In this document: in pieces, positions 45,921 to 54,182 of the stretch
Layout: each line of letters starts with the position of its first letter
Position numbering within the stretch: position 1 is the stretch's first letter
Source of the DNA: Sinorhizobium fredii NGR234
GTDB taxonomy: Bacteria > Pseudomonadota > Alphaproteobacteria > Rhizobiales > Rhizobiaceae
Reading direction: 5' to 3'
Length of the DNA stretch: 64,000 bases
NCBI RefSeq assembly: GCF_000018545.1
Contig: NC_012587.1
Span: 1,488,001 to 1,552,000 of the forward strand
Notes under the pieces: model-generated
Seen by the model: the letters and a program-made list of their open reading frames with translations, nothing else
Told to the model about the DNA's origin: nothing
The model's database searches: none
Made by a program: the position numbers and the translations under genes

Positions 45921-45995
45921 GCGGAACTATCTGTTCTGCAGCAATCGGTTGGAGAAATCTCTTAATTTTTAAATCGAGGTTCTTGGGGTGCTAGC

Positions 45996-46173
45996 CCCCT
46001 CTGGCCTGCCGGCCATCTCCCCCACAAGGGGGGAGACTATGTGCGGCTCGACTCTTGCCCCGACGGTGTCGTGTCTGCAAGCGGAACGGTTCGATTGAAG
46101 CGCAGAGCGGGCCCACATCTATTCTCCCCCTTGTGGGACCCTTGTGGGGGAGATGGCCGGCAGGCCAGAGGGG
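45996..46173. repeat. Long inverted repeat between convergent genes
   Basis: Left arm 45996-46030 (35 bp) and right arm 46139-46173 are exact inverted copies, rich in CTGCCGGCCATCTCCCCC. The right side also carries a partial tandem copy of the CCCTTGTGGG end (46134-46145). About 108 bp separates the arms. It lies between the 3' ends of the HlyU-like gene and cpdB and would form a strong hairpin in either transcript. Similar CTGCCGGCCATCTCCCCC palindromes are dispersed in rhizobial genomes (from memory). Confidence 0.85.
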
Positions 46174-46191
46174 AGTAGCCAGTTGCACCCG

Positions 46192-48174
46192 CTATAGCCT
46201 GATGCGAAAACGAGCGAAGCCATCGGCGCCGTCGCCGGCGTCTTCAACGGTGACGGCCTTGACCTCGGCCAGAAACTGCCTTGCCTTCGGGCTGCTGTCG
46301 AAGACGACGCTGGTGTCCTTGAGCGGTGCAAACTTCCAGTTGGCGTCGGCCGAAGGGTTGATCGTCCCTTGCTCCACGATGTAGCGCACGATGACGTCGC
46401 GATTGGTATCGGGGGCGACGAAGACGACCTTGTCGGCGGCGATTTCAGGAAAATGCCCGCCGCCGCCGGCGCGGTAGTTGTTGGTCGCCACGACGAATTT
46501 CTGCGCGGAATCAATCGCCTTGCCGTCGAACTTGAGGTCGCGGATGCGGCTGGCCGTGGCGTTCACGAGATTGCCGTCCTTGTCGTATTTCGCCGGCTGC
46601 GAAAGATCGATCTGATAGGTGACGCCGTCGATCACGTCGAAATTGTAGGATGGGAAGTCGCCGTTGATCAGGTTGGCGTCAGTTGATCCCGGGGCGATCT
46701 GGTTGAAGATGCCGGCCGACATTTCGAGCCAGTTGCGCACCTGCTCGCCGGCGATGACGACCGCCTGCACGGTATTGGGATAGAGGTAGAGATCGGCAAC
46801 GTTCTTGATGGCGATGTCGCCGGCGGCAACGTCAGTATAGTAGTCGGCACCGCCGCGGCCGCCGGCCTTGAAGGGGGCGGCCGCCGAAAGCACCGGCAAG
46901 TCCTTGTGTTCGGTGTCCTTCAGCATATCGCGGATGTACCAGGTCTGCGCCTGGCTGACGATCTGCACAGAGGGGTCGTCGGCGACGAGCGCGAAATAGG
47001 AGTAAAGTGGCGCGGAGGTCTTGCCGACGGGCGTGCGGACATAGGCGAGCGTCGCCTCGTGGTCCTTCTGCGCCGCCGCCAGAACCTCCGCCTTGTCGCC
47101 GACCTCGGCGATGACCTTCTTCTCCTCCCGGCGGTAGATCGGCCGTGCTTCGCTCGTTGAGCTGACCACCCGCCATGCGCCGCCGTCGCGCTCGACAAGC
47201 AGGTCGATCAGGCCCAGATGGGAGCCCCAGAAGCCGCCCATCACGCCGGGCTTGCCGGAGATCAGCCCCGTCTTGTTGTCGACGCCGGCAGTCGCCTCGA
47301 ATTTCGGCCCCGGGAAGTCGAGATGGCTGTGGCCGGTGACGATCGCGTCGATACCATTGATCGCCGCCAGCGGTACCGAGGCGTTTTCGAGGTTCTCGGC
47401 ATAGGCCTGCTGTCCGATGCCGGAGTGGGAGAGGGCGATGACGATTTCGGCGCCTTCCTCGCGCATCTGCGGCACCCAGGCCTCCGCGGCCTTGACGATA
47501 TCGCGTGCGCTTGCCTTTCCTTCGAGGTTCTTGGCGTCCCAGGTCATGATCTGCGGCGGTACGAATCCGATCAGCCCGATGCGGATTGGGTGCTTCTGGC
47601 CGGCACCGTCCTTCACCTTGCGGTCGAGAATGACGTAGGGCTTGAGGAAAAGCTGGTCCTGACGCGGCCCGGCGGCGAGCGCTCCCTTGGTCAGGTTGGC
47701 GCAGACGATCGGAAAGTTCGCGCCGTCAAGCACATTGAACATGAAATCCAGGCCGTAGTTGAACTCGTGGTTTCCGAGCGTGCCGCAATCGTAGCCGAGC
47801 ACGTTCATGGCGGCGATGATCGGGTGAATGTCACCCGCCTTCATGCCGCGCTTGTAGGCAATGTAATCGCCCATCGGGTTGCCCTGCAGGAAGTCGCCAT
47901 TGTCGACGAGTATGGCGTTGGTCGCCTCGGCGCGGATCGCATCGATGATCGAGGCGGTACGTGCGAGGCCGAGTGTGTCGTTCGGCTTGTCGGCGTAGTA
48001 GTCGTAGGGAAACACATGCACGTGCAGGTCGGTCGTTTCCATGATCCTGAGATGGGCCTGATTGGCGGCAGCTCTCACGGAAAAAGGATGCAGGACGGCG
48101 AGGGCGGAGGAGGCAGCCAGGCCGCCGAGCAGGGCGCGGCGGGAAATGGGATGCAGTGCGGTCGTCGATGGCAT
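46192..48174 (-). CDS. cpdB: Periplasmic 2',3'-cyclic-nucleotide 2'-phosphodiesterase/3'-nucleotidase
   Basis: Metallophosphoesterase of the 5'-nucleotidase family that degrades cyclic and 3'-nucleotides for scavenging. The 660-aa precursor has a twin-arginine-type leader (SRRALLGGLAASSALAVLHP, residues 11-30), metal motifs METTDLHVHVFPYDYY (about 45-60) and GTLGNHEFNYGLDFMF (about 130-145), VTGHSHLDFPG (about 235), and a C-terminal 5'-nucleotidase domain (about 350-630) including NNYRAGGGGHFPE near 555. The start at 48172-48174 precedes the leader. Monocistronic; the promoter would lie in the 209 bp before the diguanylate cyclase gene. Confidence 0.9.
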   Translation of the reverse strand: MPSTTALHPISRRALLGGLAASSALAVLHPFSVRAAANQAHLRIMETTDLHVHVFPYDYYADKPNDTLGLARTASIIDAIRAEATNAILVDNGDFLQGNPMGDYIAYKRGMKAGDIHPIIAAMNVLGYDCGTLGNHEFNYGLDFMFNVLDGANFPIVCANLTKGALAAGPRQDQLFLKPYVILDRKVKDGAGQKHPIRIGLIGFVPPQIMTWDAKNLEGKASARDIVKAAEAWVPQMREEGAEIVIALSHSGIGQQAYAENLENASVPLAAINGIDAIVTGHSHLDFPGPKFEATAGVDNKTGLISGKPGVMGGFWGSHLGLIDLLVERDGGAWRVVSSTSEARPIYRREEKKVIAEVGDKAEVLAAAQKDHEATLAYVRTPVGKTSAPLYSYFALVADDPSVQIVSQAQTWYIRDMLKDTEHKDLPVLSAAAPFKAGGRGGADYYTDVAAGDIAIKNVADLYLYPNTVQAVVIAGEQVRNWLEMSAGIFNQIAPGSTDANLINGDFPSYNFDVIDGVTYQIDLSQPAKYDKDGNLVNATASRIRDLKFDGKAIDSAQKFVVATNNYRAGGGGHFPEIAADKVVFVAPDTNRDVIVRYIVEQGTINPSADANWKFAPLKDTSVVFDSSPKARQFLAEVKAVTVEDAGDGADGFARFRIRL

Positions 48175-48383
48175 GGCGGTCTCCGTATTGGACAGATCAG
48201 GACGTGCAAGCGCCGCCATGGCGGTCGTCTGCGCAACCTGACCGCGCGACTATGACCGACTGCCGCCGAACCGCAAGGGGCGGATTCTTGCCTCGTCTTG
48301 CCCGCATAGGTCGCTCGGTAAAGCTTTATTCAAGTTCTAGCGTTAAGGAGCGATTCAAGTGAAAACGAAAGTCTCCGACGCGC

Positions 48384-49631
48384 ATGCCATACGCCAATCT
48401 CATGCTCCTGCTTGCCGAGGCCTTGGTCTATGTCGCGTCGATGATCGGGCTGCTGCATTTGCGCTCCCGTCTGGGGCTCGGCGTTTTCGTGGCGGCCCTC
48501 GGCGTCATGCATTTCATCGAGACCTATCTTGCCGCCGTCTTCTATGTTCAGCTGCCATTCGGAGTGATTTCTCCCGGCTCGGCCGTGTTCTTTTCCGGCA
48601 AGCTCATGATGATTCTCCTCCTGTATGTGAAGGAGGACGCGGCGACCGTCCGGCAGCCGATCTACGGGTTGCTTGCCGGCAACTTTCTGACCGTGGCGCT
48701 CAGCCTGCTTTTGAGGCGGCATGAGACGGTGTCGATCGTGCCCGGCCGTTTCGCCGATATCGCCTTTATCGACGAAATGGGCTGGCTGATGGTCTGGGGT
48801 ACGACGCTCCTCTATTTTGACTCCCTGATCATCATCCTGCTCTACGAGAAGCTCGGTCGATGGTTTCGGCGCTTCGTGACGATCCGCTTCCTGATCTGCG
48901 GCGTGGTCGTGCTGACATTCGACCAACTCGGCTTCTATGCCGCGCTCCGCTTCGTCAACGGTGCGCCGGCCGAGGTGTTCTGGGGCGGCTGGATGGCGAA
49001 GATGCTGGCGGCACCATTTTATGCGATCGCCATCGGCTTTTATCTCAACGCCTCGCGCCATACCTTCCTGGCGATCTCGAACCGGCCGCTCGGCGACATC
49101 TTCAACGATCTCACCTTTCGCGAGCGTTACGAGGATCTGCTGTCGCGTTCGGGTCACGATACGCTGACGGGTGCGCTGGACCGTGGCCGCTTCGAGGCGG
49201 AGGGGCAGCGGATCATGCGCGACGCGGTGGCCCAAAGTGCCCCGGTCAGCCTGATGATCATCGATGTCGACCGTTTCAAGAGCGTCAACGATCGGTTCGG
49301 CCATATGGAAGGCGATCGCGTGCTGCAGAAACTGGCCGAAACCGTAAAGACCAAGCTTCAGCCCGAGGATCGCCTGTTTCGCTATGGCGGCGAGGAGTTT
49401 GTCGTGCTCTGCCCGGGTCTCCCTTATGCCGGCGTTCAGTCACGGGCCGAGGACATACGGATTGCCGTCTCCGACGGCGTCAAGACACCGAACGGTTATC
49501 CGGTTACCGCCAGCATCGGCGTTTCATCCACGCTTGCCGACGGCGCCGGCATCCAGGAACTGCTGGCGCAGGCGGATATTCGGCTCTATGCCGCCAAAAA
49601 CACCGGCCGCAACCGCGTCGTCGGGCGCTGA
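48384..49631 (+). CDS. Membrane diguanylate cyclase (GGDEF)
   Basis: Makes cyclic di-GMP from two GTP. The 415-aa protein has six to seven membrane helices in residues 1-225 (LMLLLAEALVYVASMIGLLH, GKLMMILLLYVKEDAATV and others), in a pattern like the VUT/YhhQ transporter fold, and a C-terminal GGDEF domain (about 250-410) with HDTLTGALDRGRFE, the active-site motif YGGEEF (about 338-343) and DIRLYAAKNTGRNRVVG. The residues where the inhibitory RxxD site would lie read QPED, so feedback inhibition by cyclic di-GMP is unlikely. Signal sensed by the membrane part is unknown. Convergent with the Lrp regulator gene, 13 bp apart. Confidence 0.9.
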   Translation: MPYANLMLLLAEALVYVASMIGLLHLRSRLGLGVFVAALGVMHFIETYLAAVFYVQLPFGVISPGSAVFFSGKLMMILLLYVKEDAATVRQPIYGLLAGNFLTVALSLLLRRHETVSIVPGRFADIAFIDEMGWLMVWGTTLLYFDSLIIILLYEKLGRWFRRFVTIRFLICGVVVLTFDQLGFYAALRFVNGAPAEVFWGGWMAKMLAAPFYAIAIGFYLNASRHTFLAISNRPLGDIFNDLTFRERYEDLLSRSGHDTLTGALDRGRFEAEGQRIMRDAVAQSAPVSLMIIDVDRFKSVNDRFGHMEGDRVLQKLAETVKTKLQPEDRLFRYGGEEFVVLCPGLPYAGVQSRAEDIRIAVSDGVKTPNGYPVTASIGVSSTLADGAGIQELLAQADIRLYAAKNTGRNRVVGR

Positions 49632-49644
49632 TCCGCGCAGCGCG

Positions 49645-50106
49645 TCAAATCCCGACATTCGGGCGGTCGATGATCTCGCGCAGCGAGAAGCTCGAATTGA
49701 TCTTCACCACATGCGGCAGCGCCGACAGCCAGTCGCGGTGAATGCGCTCATAGTCTTCCAGATCACGTGCTGCGACGCGCAGGATGTAGTCGTATTCCCC
49801 GGACATCAGGTAGCAGACGAGCACATTGGGACAGAGCTTCACCGCCGATTCGAATTCGGCCAGCGTCTTGGCGAACTGGCCGGAGAGCGAAATATGCACG
49901 ATGACCATGATCTTGTAGTCGAGCGCCTTGTGCGCGATGCGGGCATGGTAGCCGGCGATCGTGCCGCTTTTTTCGAGGATGTCGACGCGCCGCGAACAGG
50001 CGGATGCCGACAGGCCGACCTTCGCGGCGAGATCGGCGTTGGAGATCCTGCCGTCCTGCTGCAGAACGCGCAGAATCGAACGATCAATGGCATCCAGCTG
50101 GCCCAT
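49645..50106 (-). CDS. Lrp/AsnC family regulator
   Basis: A 153-aa leucine-responsive-type regulator. Residues 1-60 are the winged helix (LDAIDRSILRVLQQDGRISN and VGLSASACSRRVDILEKSG) and 70-150 the RAM/effector domain with MSGEYDYILRVAARDLEDYE. It is divergent from alanine dehydrogenase, 156 bp between the starts, the same arrangement as AldR/ald in other bacteria, so it most likely activates or represses ald with alanine or a related amino acid as effector. That assignment rests on context. Confidence 0.9.
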   Translation of the reverse strand: MGQLDAIDRSILRVLQQDGRISNADLAAKVGLSASACSRRVDILEKSGTIAGYHARIAHKALDYKIMVIVHISLSGQFAKTLAEFESAVKLCPNVLVCYLMSGEYDYILRVAARDLEDYERIHRDWLSALPHVVKINSSFSLREIIDRPNVGI

Positions 50107-50262
50107 TTGTGATTTCCCCTAAAAATCGCTATCTTCGTGCAACAAACCACGAAAGCAGTGCGCCGATGGGCGCGACTTCGCAAGGACATTCTCGGCGCCA
50201 TCTGTTTTGCTTGTCTGATCATCAATGTTGCGCAAGCGCACAGACAGGAGAGGAACGCAAGG

Positions 50263-51381
50263 ATGCGTGTCGGTTGCCCGAAGGAAATCAAAAACCATGA
50301 ATACAGGGTCGGCCTGACGCCCGGTTCGGTGCGGGAATACGTTGCCCATGGCCACGAGGTGATCGTCGAAACGAAAGCCGGAACGGGGATCGGCGCGGAT
50401 GACGACGCCTATCGCGCCGCGGGAGCGAGGATCGTTCCGACGGCCAAGGACGTGTTCGAGAAATCGGACATGGTGGTCAAGGTCAAGGAGCCGCAGCCTT
50501 CCGAATGGGCGCAGCTGCGCGACGGCCAAATTCTCTACACCTATCTTCATCTGGCGCCGGATCCCGAGCAGACCAAGGGACTGCTGAACTCGGGCGTTAC
50601 CGCGGTCGCCTATGAAACGGTAACGGATGAGCGCGGCGGCCTGCCGCTGCTTGCACCGATGTCTGAAGTGGCCGGTAGGCTTGCCATCCAGGCAGGCGCT
50701 ACCTCGCTTCAGAAGGCCAATGGCGGCCGTGGCATCCTGCTCGGCGGCGTGCCCGGCGTGCTTCCCGCCAAGGTGGCGATCATCGGTGGCGGCGTCGTCG
50801 GACTGCATTCCGCGAAAATGGCTGTCGGTCTTGGCGCCGACGTTTCGATCATCGACCGCTCGATCCCGCGCCTGCGCCAGCTCGACGACATCTTCAACGG
50901 CCGCGTCCATACCCGCTATTCGACGATCGACGCCCTGGAGGAGGAAGTGTTTTCCGCCGACCTCGTGATCGGCGCCGTGCTGATACCCGGTGCGGCCGCG
51001 CCCAAGCTCGTCACGCGGGAAATGCTGTCGGGCATGAAGAAGGGTGCGGTGATCGTCGACGTTGCGATCGACCAGGGCGGTTGCTTCGAGACCTCGCACG
51101 CGACGACCCATTCCGAGCCGACCTATGAGGTGGATGGTATCGTGCACTACTGCGTCGCCAACATGCCTGGCGCCGTGCCGATCACCTCGGCCCATGCGCT
51201 CAACAACGCGACGCTCTACTACGGCCTGCAACTTGCCGATCGTGGCCTCAAGGCGATAGCCGAGGACCGGCATTTGCGAGCCGGCCTCAACGTTCACAGG
51301 GGTCGGGTGACGAACGCACCCGTCGCCGAAGCGCTCGGCTATGATTCCTACGCGCCGGAGAGCGTCCTCAACGTCGCCTGA
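50263..51381 (+). CDS. ald: Alanine dehydrogenase
   Basis: Reversible NAD-dependent deamination of alanine to pyruvate and ammonium, often important in bacteroid nitrogen exchange and alanine catabolism. The 372-aa protein shows [20 protein letters not shown] at the N-terminus (substrate-binding Arg15), [16 protein letters not shown] (about 130-145), the NAD motif [20 protein letters not shown] (about 170-189), and [20 protein letters not shown] with the catalytic region (about 265-284). ATG at 50263 follows AAGG at 50259-50262 with an AGGAGAGG stretch further upstream. Probably regulated by the divergent Lrp gene. Confidence 0.94.
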   Translation: MRVGCPKEIKNHEYRVGLTPGSVREYVAHGHEVIVETKAGTGIGADDDAYRAAGARIVPTAKDVFEKSDMVVKVKEPQPSEWAQLRDGQILYTYLHLAPDPEQTKGLLNSGVTAVAYETVTDERGGLPLLAPMSEVAGRLAIQAGATSLQKANGGRGILLGGVPGVLPAKVAIIGGGVVGLHSAKMAVGLGADVSIIDRSIPRLRQLDDIFNGRVHTRYSTIDALEEEVFSADLVIGAVLIPGAAAPKLVTREMLSGMKKGAVIVDVAIDQGGCFETSHATTHSEPTYEVDGIVHYCVANMPGAVPITSAHALNNATLYYGLQLADRGLKAIAEDRHLRAGLNVHRGRVTNAPVAEALGYDSYAPESVLNVA

Positions 51382-51398
51382 GCGGAGAGCTCAAGCTG

Positions 51399-51422
51399 GC
51401 CCGGCGCTAAAGGGCGCCGGGC
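51399..51422. terminator. Hairpin between convergent ald and the DUF1203 gene
   Basis: GCCCGGCGC (51399-51407) pairs with GCGCCGGGC (51414-51422), a perfect 9-bp stem with a 6-base loop. It lacks a T-run, so termination may be weak or factor-assisted. It lies 17 bp after the ald stop and 4 bp from the 3' end of the opposing gene. Confidence 0.55.
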
Positions 51423-51426
51423 TGCC

Positions 51427-51894
51427 TCAGGCCGCCTCGATGCGGCACTGGTAGCAATTGTACTTGGCGGAGCGCACATGCACATAGGCGACATCCGGCC
51501 GTGCCAATAGCTCTTCTGCCCGCTGCTCGAGATTCTCCGCAGGCACCACGCCACCGGTTCCGTAGACAATGCGCTCGTCGGCGCTGTATCCGCGAAGCAG
51601 GTAATCTCTGCTGGATGTGAGGATGGGCGGAAGCAAGGATCTGTCGGCCGCCGGGCATGCATCCGCATGCATGAAGATCGGCCCCGTTTCAGCGTAAGGC
51701 TGGGCTGACGAAAACGGCCGATAGGCAAGGATCAGGTAAGCCTCGCCTTCCTCGACATTGCGCAGGCAGTGTCGGCACGGAACGCCGTCGCCGTCCGAGA
51801 CGCGCCGTTCCGGCAGGTTGCCAAAGGCATCCCCGCCACCTTGCCGCAGCCGTTCCGCATCCATCTCAGGCATCGCGACGTATCGCAGCGTCAT
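51427..51894 (-). CDS. DUF1203 family protein
   Basis: A 155-aa protein with paired motifs of the family: VPCRHCLRNVEEGEAYLILAYRPF (CxxC-like region, residues about 38-61), FMHADACPAAD (about 74-84), GYSADERIVYGTGG and VHVRSAKYNCYQCRIEAA at the C-terminus. Conserved cysteines and histidines suggest a metal-binding or redox fold. The start at 51892-51894 gives MTLRYVAMPEMDAERLRQG. It is the last gene of the cysK-alaX-sseA run, 83 bp after the acetyltransferase. Function unknown. Confidence 0.8.
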   Translation of the reverse strand: MTLRYVAMPEMDAERLRQGGGDAFGNLPERRVSDGDGVPCRHCLRNVEEGEAYLILAYRPFSSAQPYAETGPIFMHADACPAADRSLLPPILTSSRDYLLRGYSADERIVYGTGGVVPAENLEQRAEELLARPDVAYVHVRSAKYNCYQCRIEAA

Positions 51895-51977
51895 GGGGTC
51901 TCTCCTCATCGTTTTCGACGAGGAGAATGGCGCCTTGCGCTTGCTTGCGACACCCGAAACTTGCCGGAGCGGCCCGT

Positions 51978-52550
51978 TCAGAGCTTCTTTGCGAAGGTGA
52001 GCAGCTCGTCGTCGCTTAAAGGCCGAATGATCGCCTCCCGCGTCGCGACCGGGGAAAAGCCGAACTGCTGATAGAGCTGCAGGGCGCGCGGATGATCGAG
52101 GCTGTTGGTGGTCACCGTCACCTTGCGCGGGTCCATCGCCCAGGCGGCGAACAGCGTCTGCAGCAGGAACCATTTGCCGAGGCCGAGGCCGAGGGCATGT
52201 TCCATGAGTCCGAAATGGGTGAGGTCGATGACGTCGCCATCCCGCTGCTGCAGCTCGAAGAAACCGGCGGGAGCACCGTTGACGTAGAGAACCGTCAGCG
52301 TCGTGCGCCTGTCGTGCAGCACCGCCGCAAGGTCTTCGTCGTTCATCCGCAGCCGCTCCGCCCAGTGCCAGCGTCTCCCGACGCGCAGATAGAGGAAGCG
52401 ATAGTAGGGCAGCGGGATGTCGGACACCCGCAGGATCGCGGTGTGTATATTGACGGGCACCGGCAGGCTTTGCTTCGGCGGCGACGTCATCTCGAGTTCA
52501 GTCACATGTGCCGTGATCGCAGCGGGCTTCGATCCTTGCATGGCTATCAC
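51978..52550 (-). CDS. GNAT family N-acetyltransferase
   Basis: A 190-aa acetyltransferase. The GNAT acetyl-CoA region is HFGLMEHALGLGLGKWFLLQ (residues about 112-131) and the following TVTTNSLDHPRALQLYQQFGF is motif B with the tyrosine. The GTG at 52548-52550 is chosen because it overlaps the sseA stop as GTGA; an ATG at 52541 three codons later is the alternative. Its place in the sulfur/alanine operon suggests an amine or amino acid derivative as substrate, which is only a guess. Confidence 0.82.
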   Translation of the reverse strand: MIAMQGSKPAAITAHVTELEMTSPPKQSLPVPVNIHTAILRVSDIPLPYYRFLYLRVGRRWHWAERLRMNDEDLAAVLHDRRTTLTVLYVNGAPAGFFELQQRDGDVIDLTHFGLMEHALGLGLGKWFLLQTLFAAWAMDPRKVTVTTNSLDHPRALQLYQQFGFSPVATREAIIRPLSDDELLTFAKKL

Positions 52551-53410
52551 TCTCTACCGATGGCGACCGGGGTATCCAGCCGGCCGCCCCATTCCGACCA
52601 GGAACCATCATAGAGCGTATTGTCCGTATGTCCCAATGATTGAAGTGCAAGCGTGATGATTGCGGCGGTCACGCCCGATCCGCAGGTCGTCACGACCGGC
52701 TTCGTCAGGTCGACGCCGGCATTCGCAAAGGTTTGGCGCAAAGCGTCGAGGTCTTTGAGCTTGCCGCCTTCGGAGAAAACGCCGGAGGGAAGGCTTCTGG
52801 CGCCGGGCATATGGCCTGACCGCATGCCGGCGCGTGGTTCCGGCTCCTCCCCGCTGAAGCGGCCGGCGCCGCGCGCATCGGCCACCTGGGCGAGGCGGTT
52901 CTCGACGATATCCTTCATGCGCTCGAAGGAGGTGACGGCCCGCGCGTTAAAGCTTGCATGGAAGGTCTGCGGCGCGGGGCTCGGGACCTCGGCGGTCGTC
53001 GGTCTGCCGTCCGCCTTCCAGCCGTCCATGCCGCCGTCAAGAACGAAGACATTCTTCGCGCCCATGATGCGGAACATCCACCAGACCCGGGGCGCCGTGA
53101 AGATACCCGGTCCGTCATAGACGATAATCGTGTCGTTCTCGCTGATGCCCATCGCCCCGACGGCTCTCGCAAAGCCCTCCGGCGAGGGGAGGGTGTGCGG
53201 CAAACCGCTTGCCTGGTCGGCGATCGCATCCTGGTCGAAGAAGACCGCTCCGGGGATATGCGCGGCCCTGTATTCCGCCTTGGGATCGCGCTGTTGCGCC
53301 GGCAGGTACCAGGCGGCGTCGACGATCCTGATGCCCGGATCGCCGAGATGCTGCTCGAGCCAGTCCGGGGCAACGACGAAGGCGCTTCTTTTGTTGTTAT
53401 CGTTGGTCAT
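52547..53410 (-). CDS. sseA: 3-mercaptopyruvate sulfurtransferase (rhodanese)
   Basis: Transfers sulfur from 3-mercaptopyruvate to cyanide or thiols, in cysteine breakdown. The 287-aa protein has two rhodanese domains: residues about 12-140 (IVDAAWYLPAQQRDP, inactive copy with DGPGIF where a Cys loop would be) and 155-283, with the catalytic loop TTCGSGVTAAI (Cys at about residue 240); CGSGVTA is the mercaptopyruvate-type loop, distinct from the CRKGVTA of thiosulfate sulfurtransferases. It follows the alaX gene by 17 bp. Confidence 0.93.
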   Translation of the reverse strand: MTNDNNKRSAFVVAPDWLEQHLGDPGIRIVDAAWYLPAQQRDPKAEYRAAHIPGAVFFDQDAIADQASGLPHTLPSPEGFARAVGAMGISENDTIIVYDGPGIFTAPRVWWMFRIMGAKNVFVLDGGMDGWKADGRPTTAEVPSPAPQTFHASFNARAVTSFERMKDIVENRLAQVADARGAGRFSGEEPEPRAGMRSGHMPGARSLPSGVFSEGGKLKDLDALRQTFANAGVDLTKPVVTTCGSGVTAAIITLALQSLGHTDNTLYDGSWSEWGGRLDTPVAIGRE

Positions 53411-53427
53411 TGTCGTTCCTCGATGGC

Positions 53428-54177
53428 TTAAGGGGCGGCAGGGTTTTCGGCCGTTCCGAAACGTATCCGGAAGCGCCGGTTCTCCTTACCTTTCTTTTCG
53501 ATCTTGGCGATGTGAATAGCGCCGACTTCCTGCGTCTCCGAAACGTGTGTGCCGCCGCATGGCTGGCTGTCGATGGAGGAACTTTCGCCGATGCACACCA
53601 GGCTCACCCGGCCCATGCCGCTAGGCGGCCGGACATTCTTCGATTTGACGATACCCGGATTGGCGGCGAGTTCCTCGTCGGTGATCCATTGCACGTAGAC
53701 CGGATGATTCGCTTCGACGAGCTTCATCAGCGCCGCCGTTACCTCGTCCTTGTCGATCGTTTCGCTCATGTCGAAATCGACACGGCTCTCTTCCTCGCCG
53801 ACCGCGGCGCCGGTGATCGGGTAGGGGCAGACGACGGAGAGCAGGTGGCATGCCGTATGCATCCGCATCAGCCGGTACCGGCGCGGCCAGTCGATGTGGA
53901 GGACGAGTTTCTCGCCGATCGCCGGCCGTGCCTGTCCATCGGCGGGGACATGCACGATGACGTCCTTGCTTGCGCCATGCCGTGTGTTCGCGATTGCGAT
54001 CCGGCTGCCGTCCTCGCGCTCCAAGAAACCCGTGTCGCCCGGTTGTCCGCCGGAGGTCGCATAGAAACAGGTCTGGTCGAGTTCGATCCCGCCGTCTTCC
54101 AGGATTGCCGTGACGCTTGCTTCGCAGGTCGAGAGGTAGAAATCCTCCCGGAAAAGGGCGGTCACGGTGCTGGTCAT
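53428..54177 (-). CDS. Alanyl-tRNA editing protein AlaX (medium type)
   Basis: Hydrolyses Ser- or Gly-mischarged tRNA-Ala in trans. The 249-aa protein carries the zinc motifs of AlaRS editing domains: HTACHLLSVV (HxxxH, residues about 107-116) and CGGTHVSE (C and H, about residues 208-215), plus GGQPGDTGFL near residue 44. Length fits AlaX-M. It lies directly between cysteine synthase and the sulfurtransferase, 5 bp after the former; whether this is functional coupling with serine/cysteine metabolism is inference. Confidence 0.9.
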   Translation of the reverse strand: MTSTVTALFREDFYLSTCEASVTAILEDGGIELDQTCFYATSGGQPGDTGFLEREDGSRIAIANTRHGASKDVIVHVPADGQARPAIGEKLVLHIDWPRRYRLMRMHTACHLLSVVCPYPITGAAVGEEESRVDFDMSETIDKDEVTAALMKLVEANHPVYVQWITDEELAANPGIVKSKNVRPPSGMGRVSLVCIGESSSIDSQPCGGTHVSETQEVGAIHIAKIEKKGKENRRFRIRFGTAENPAAP

Positions 54178-54182
54178 GAAGA

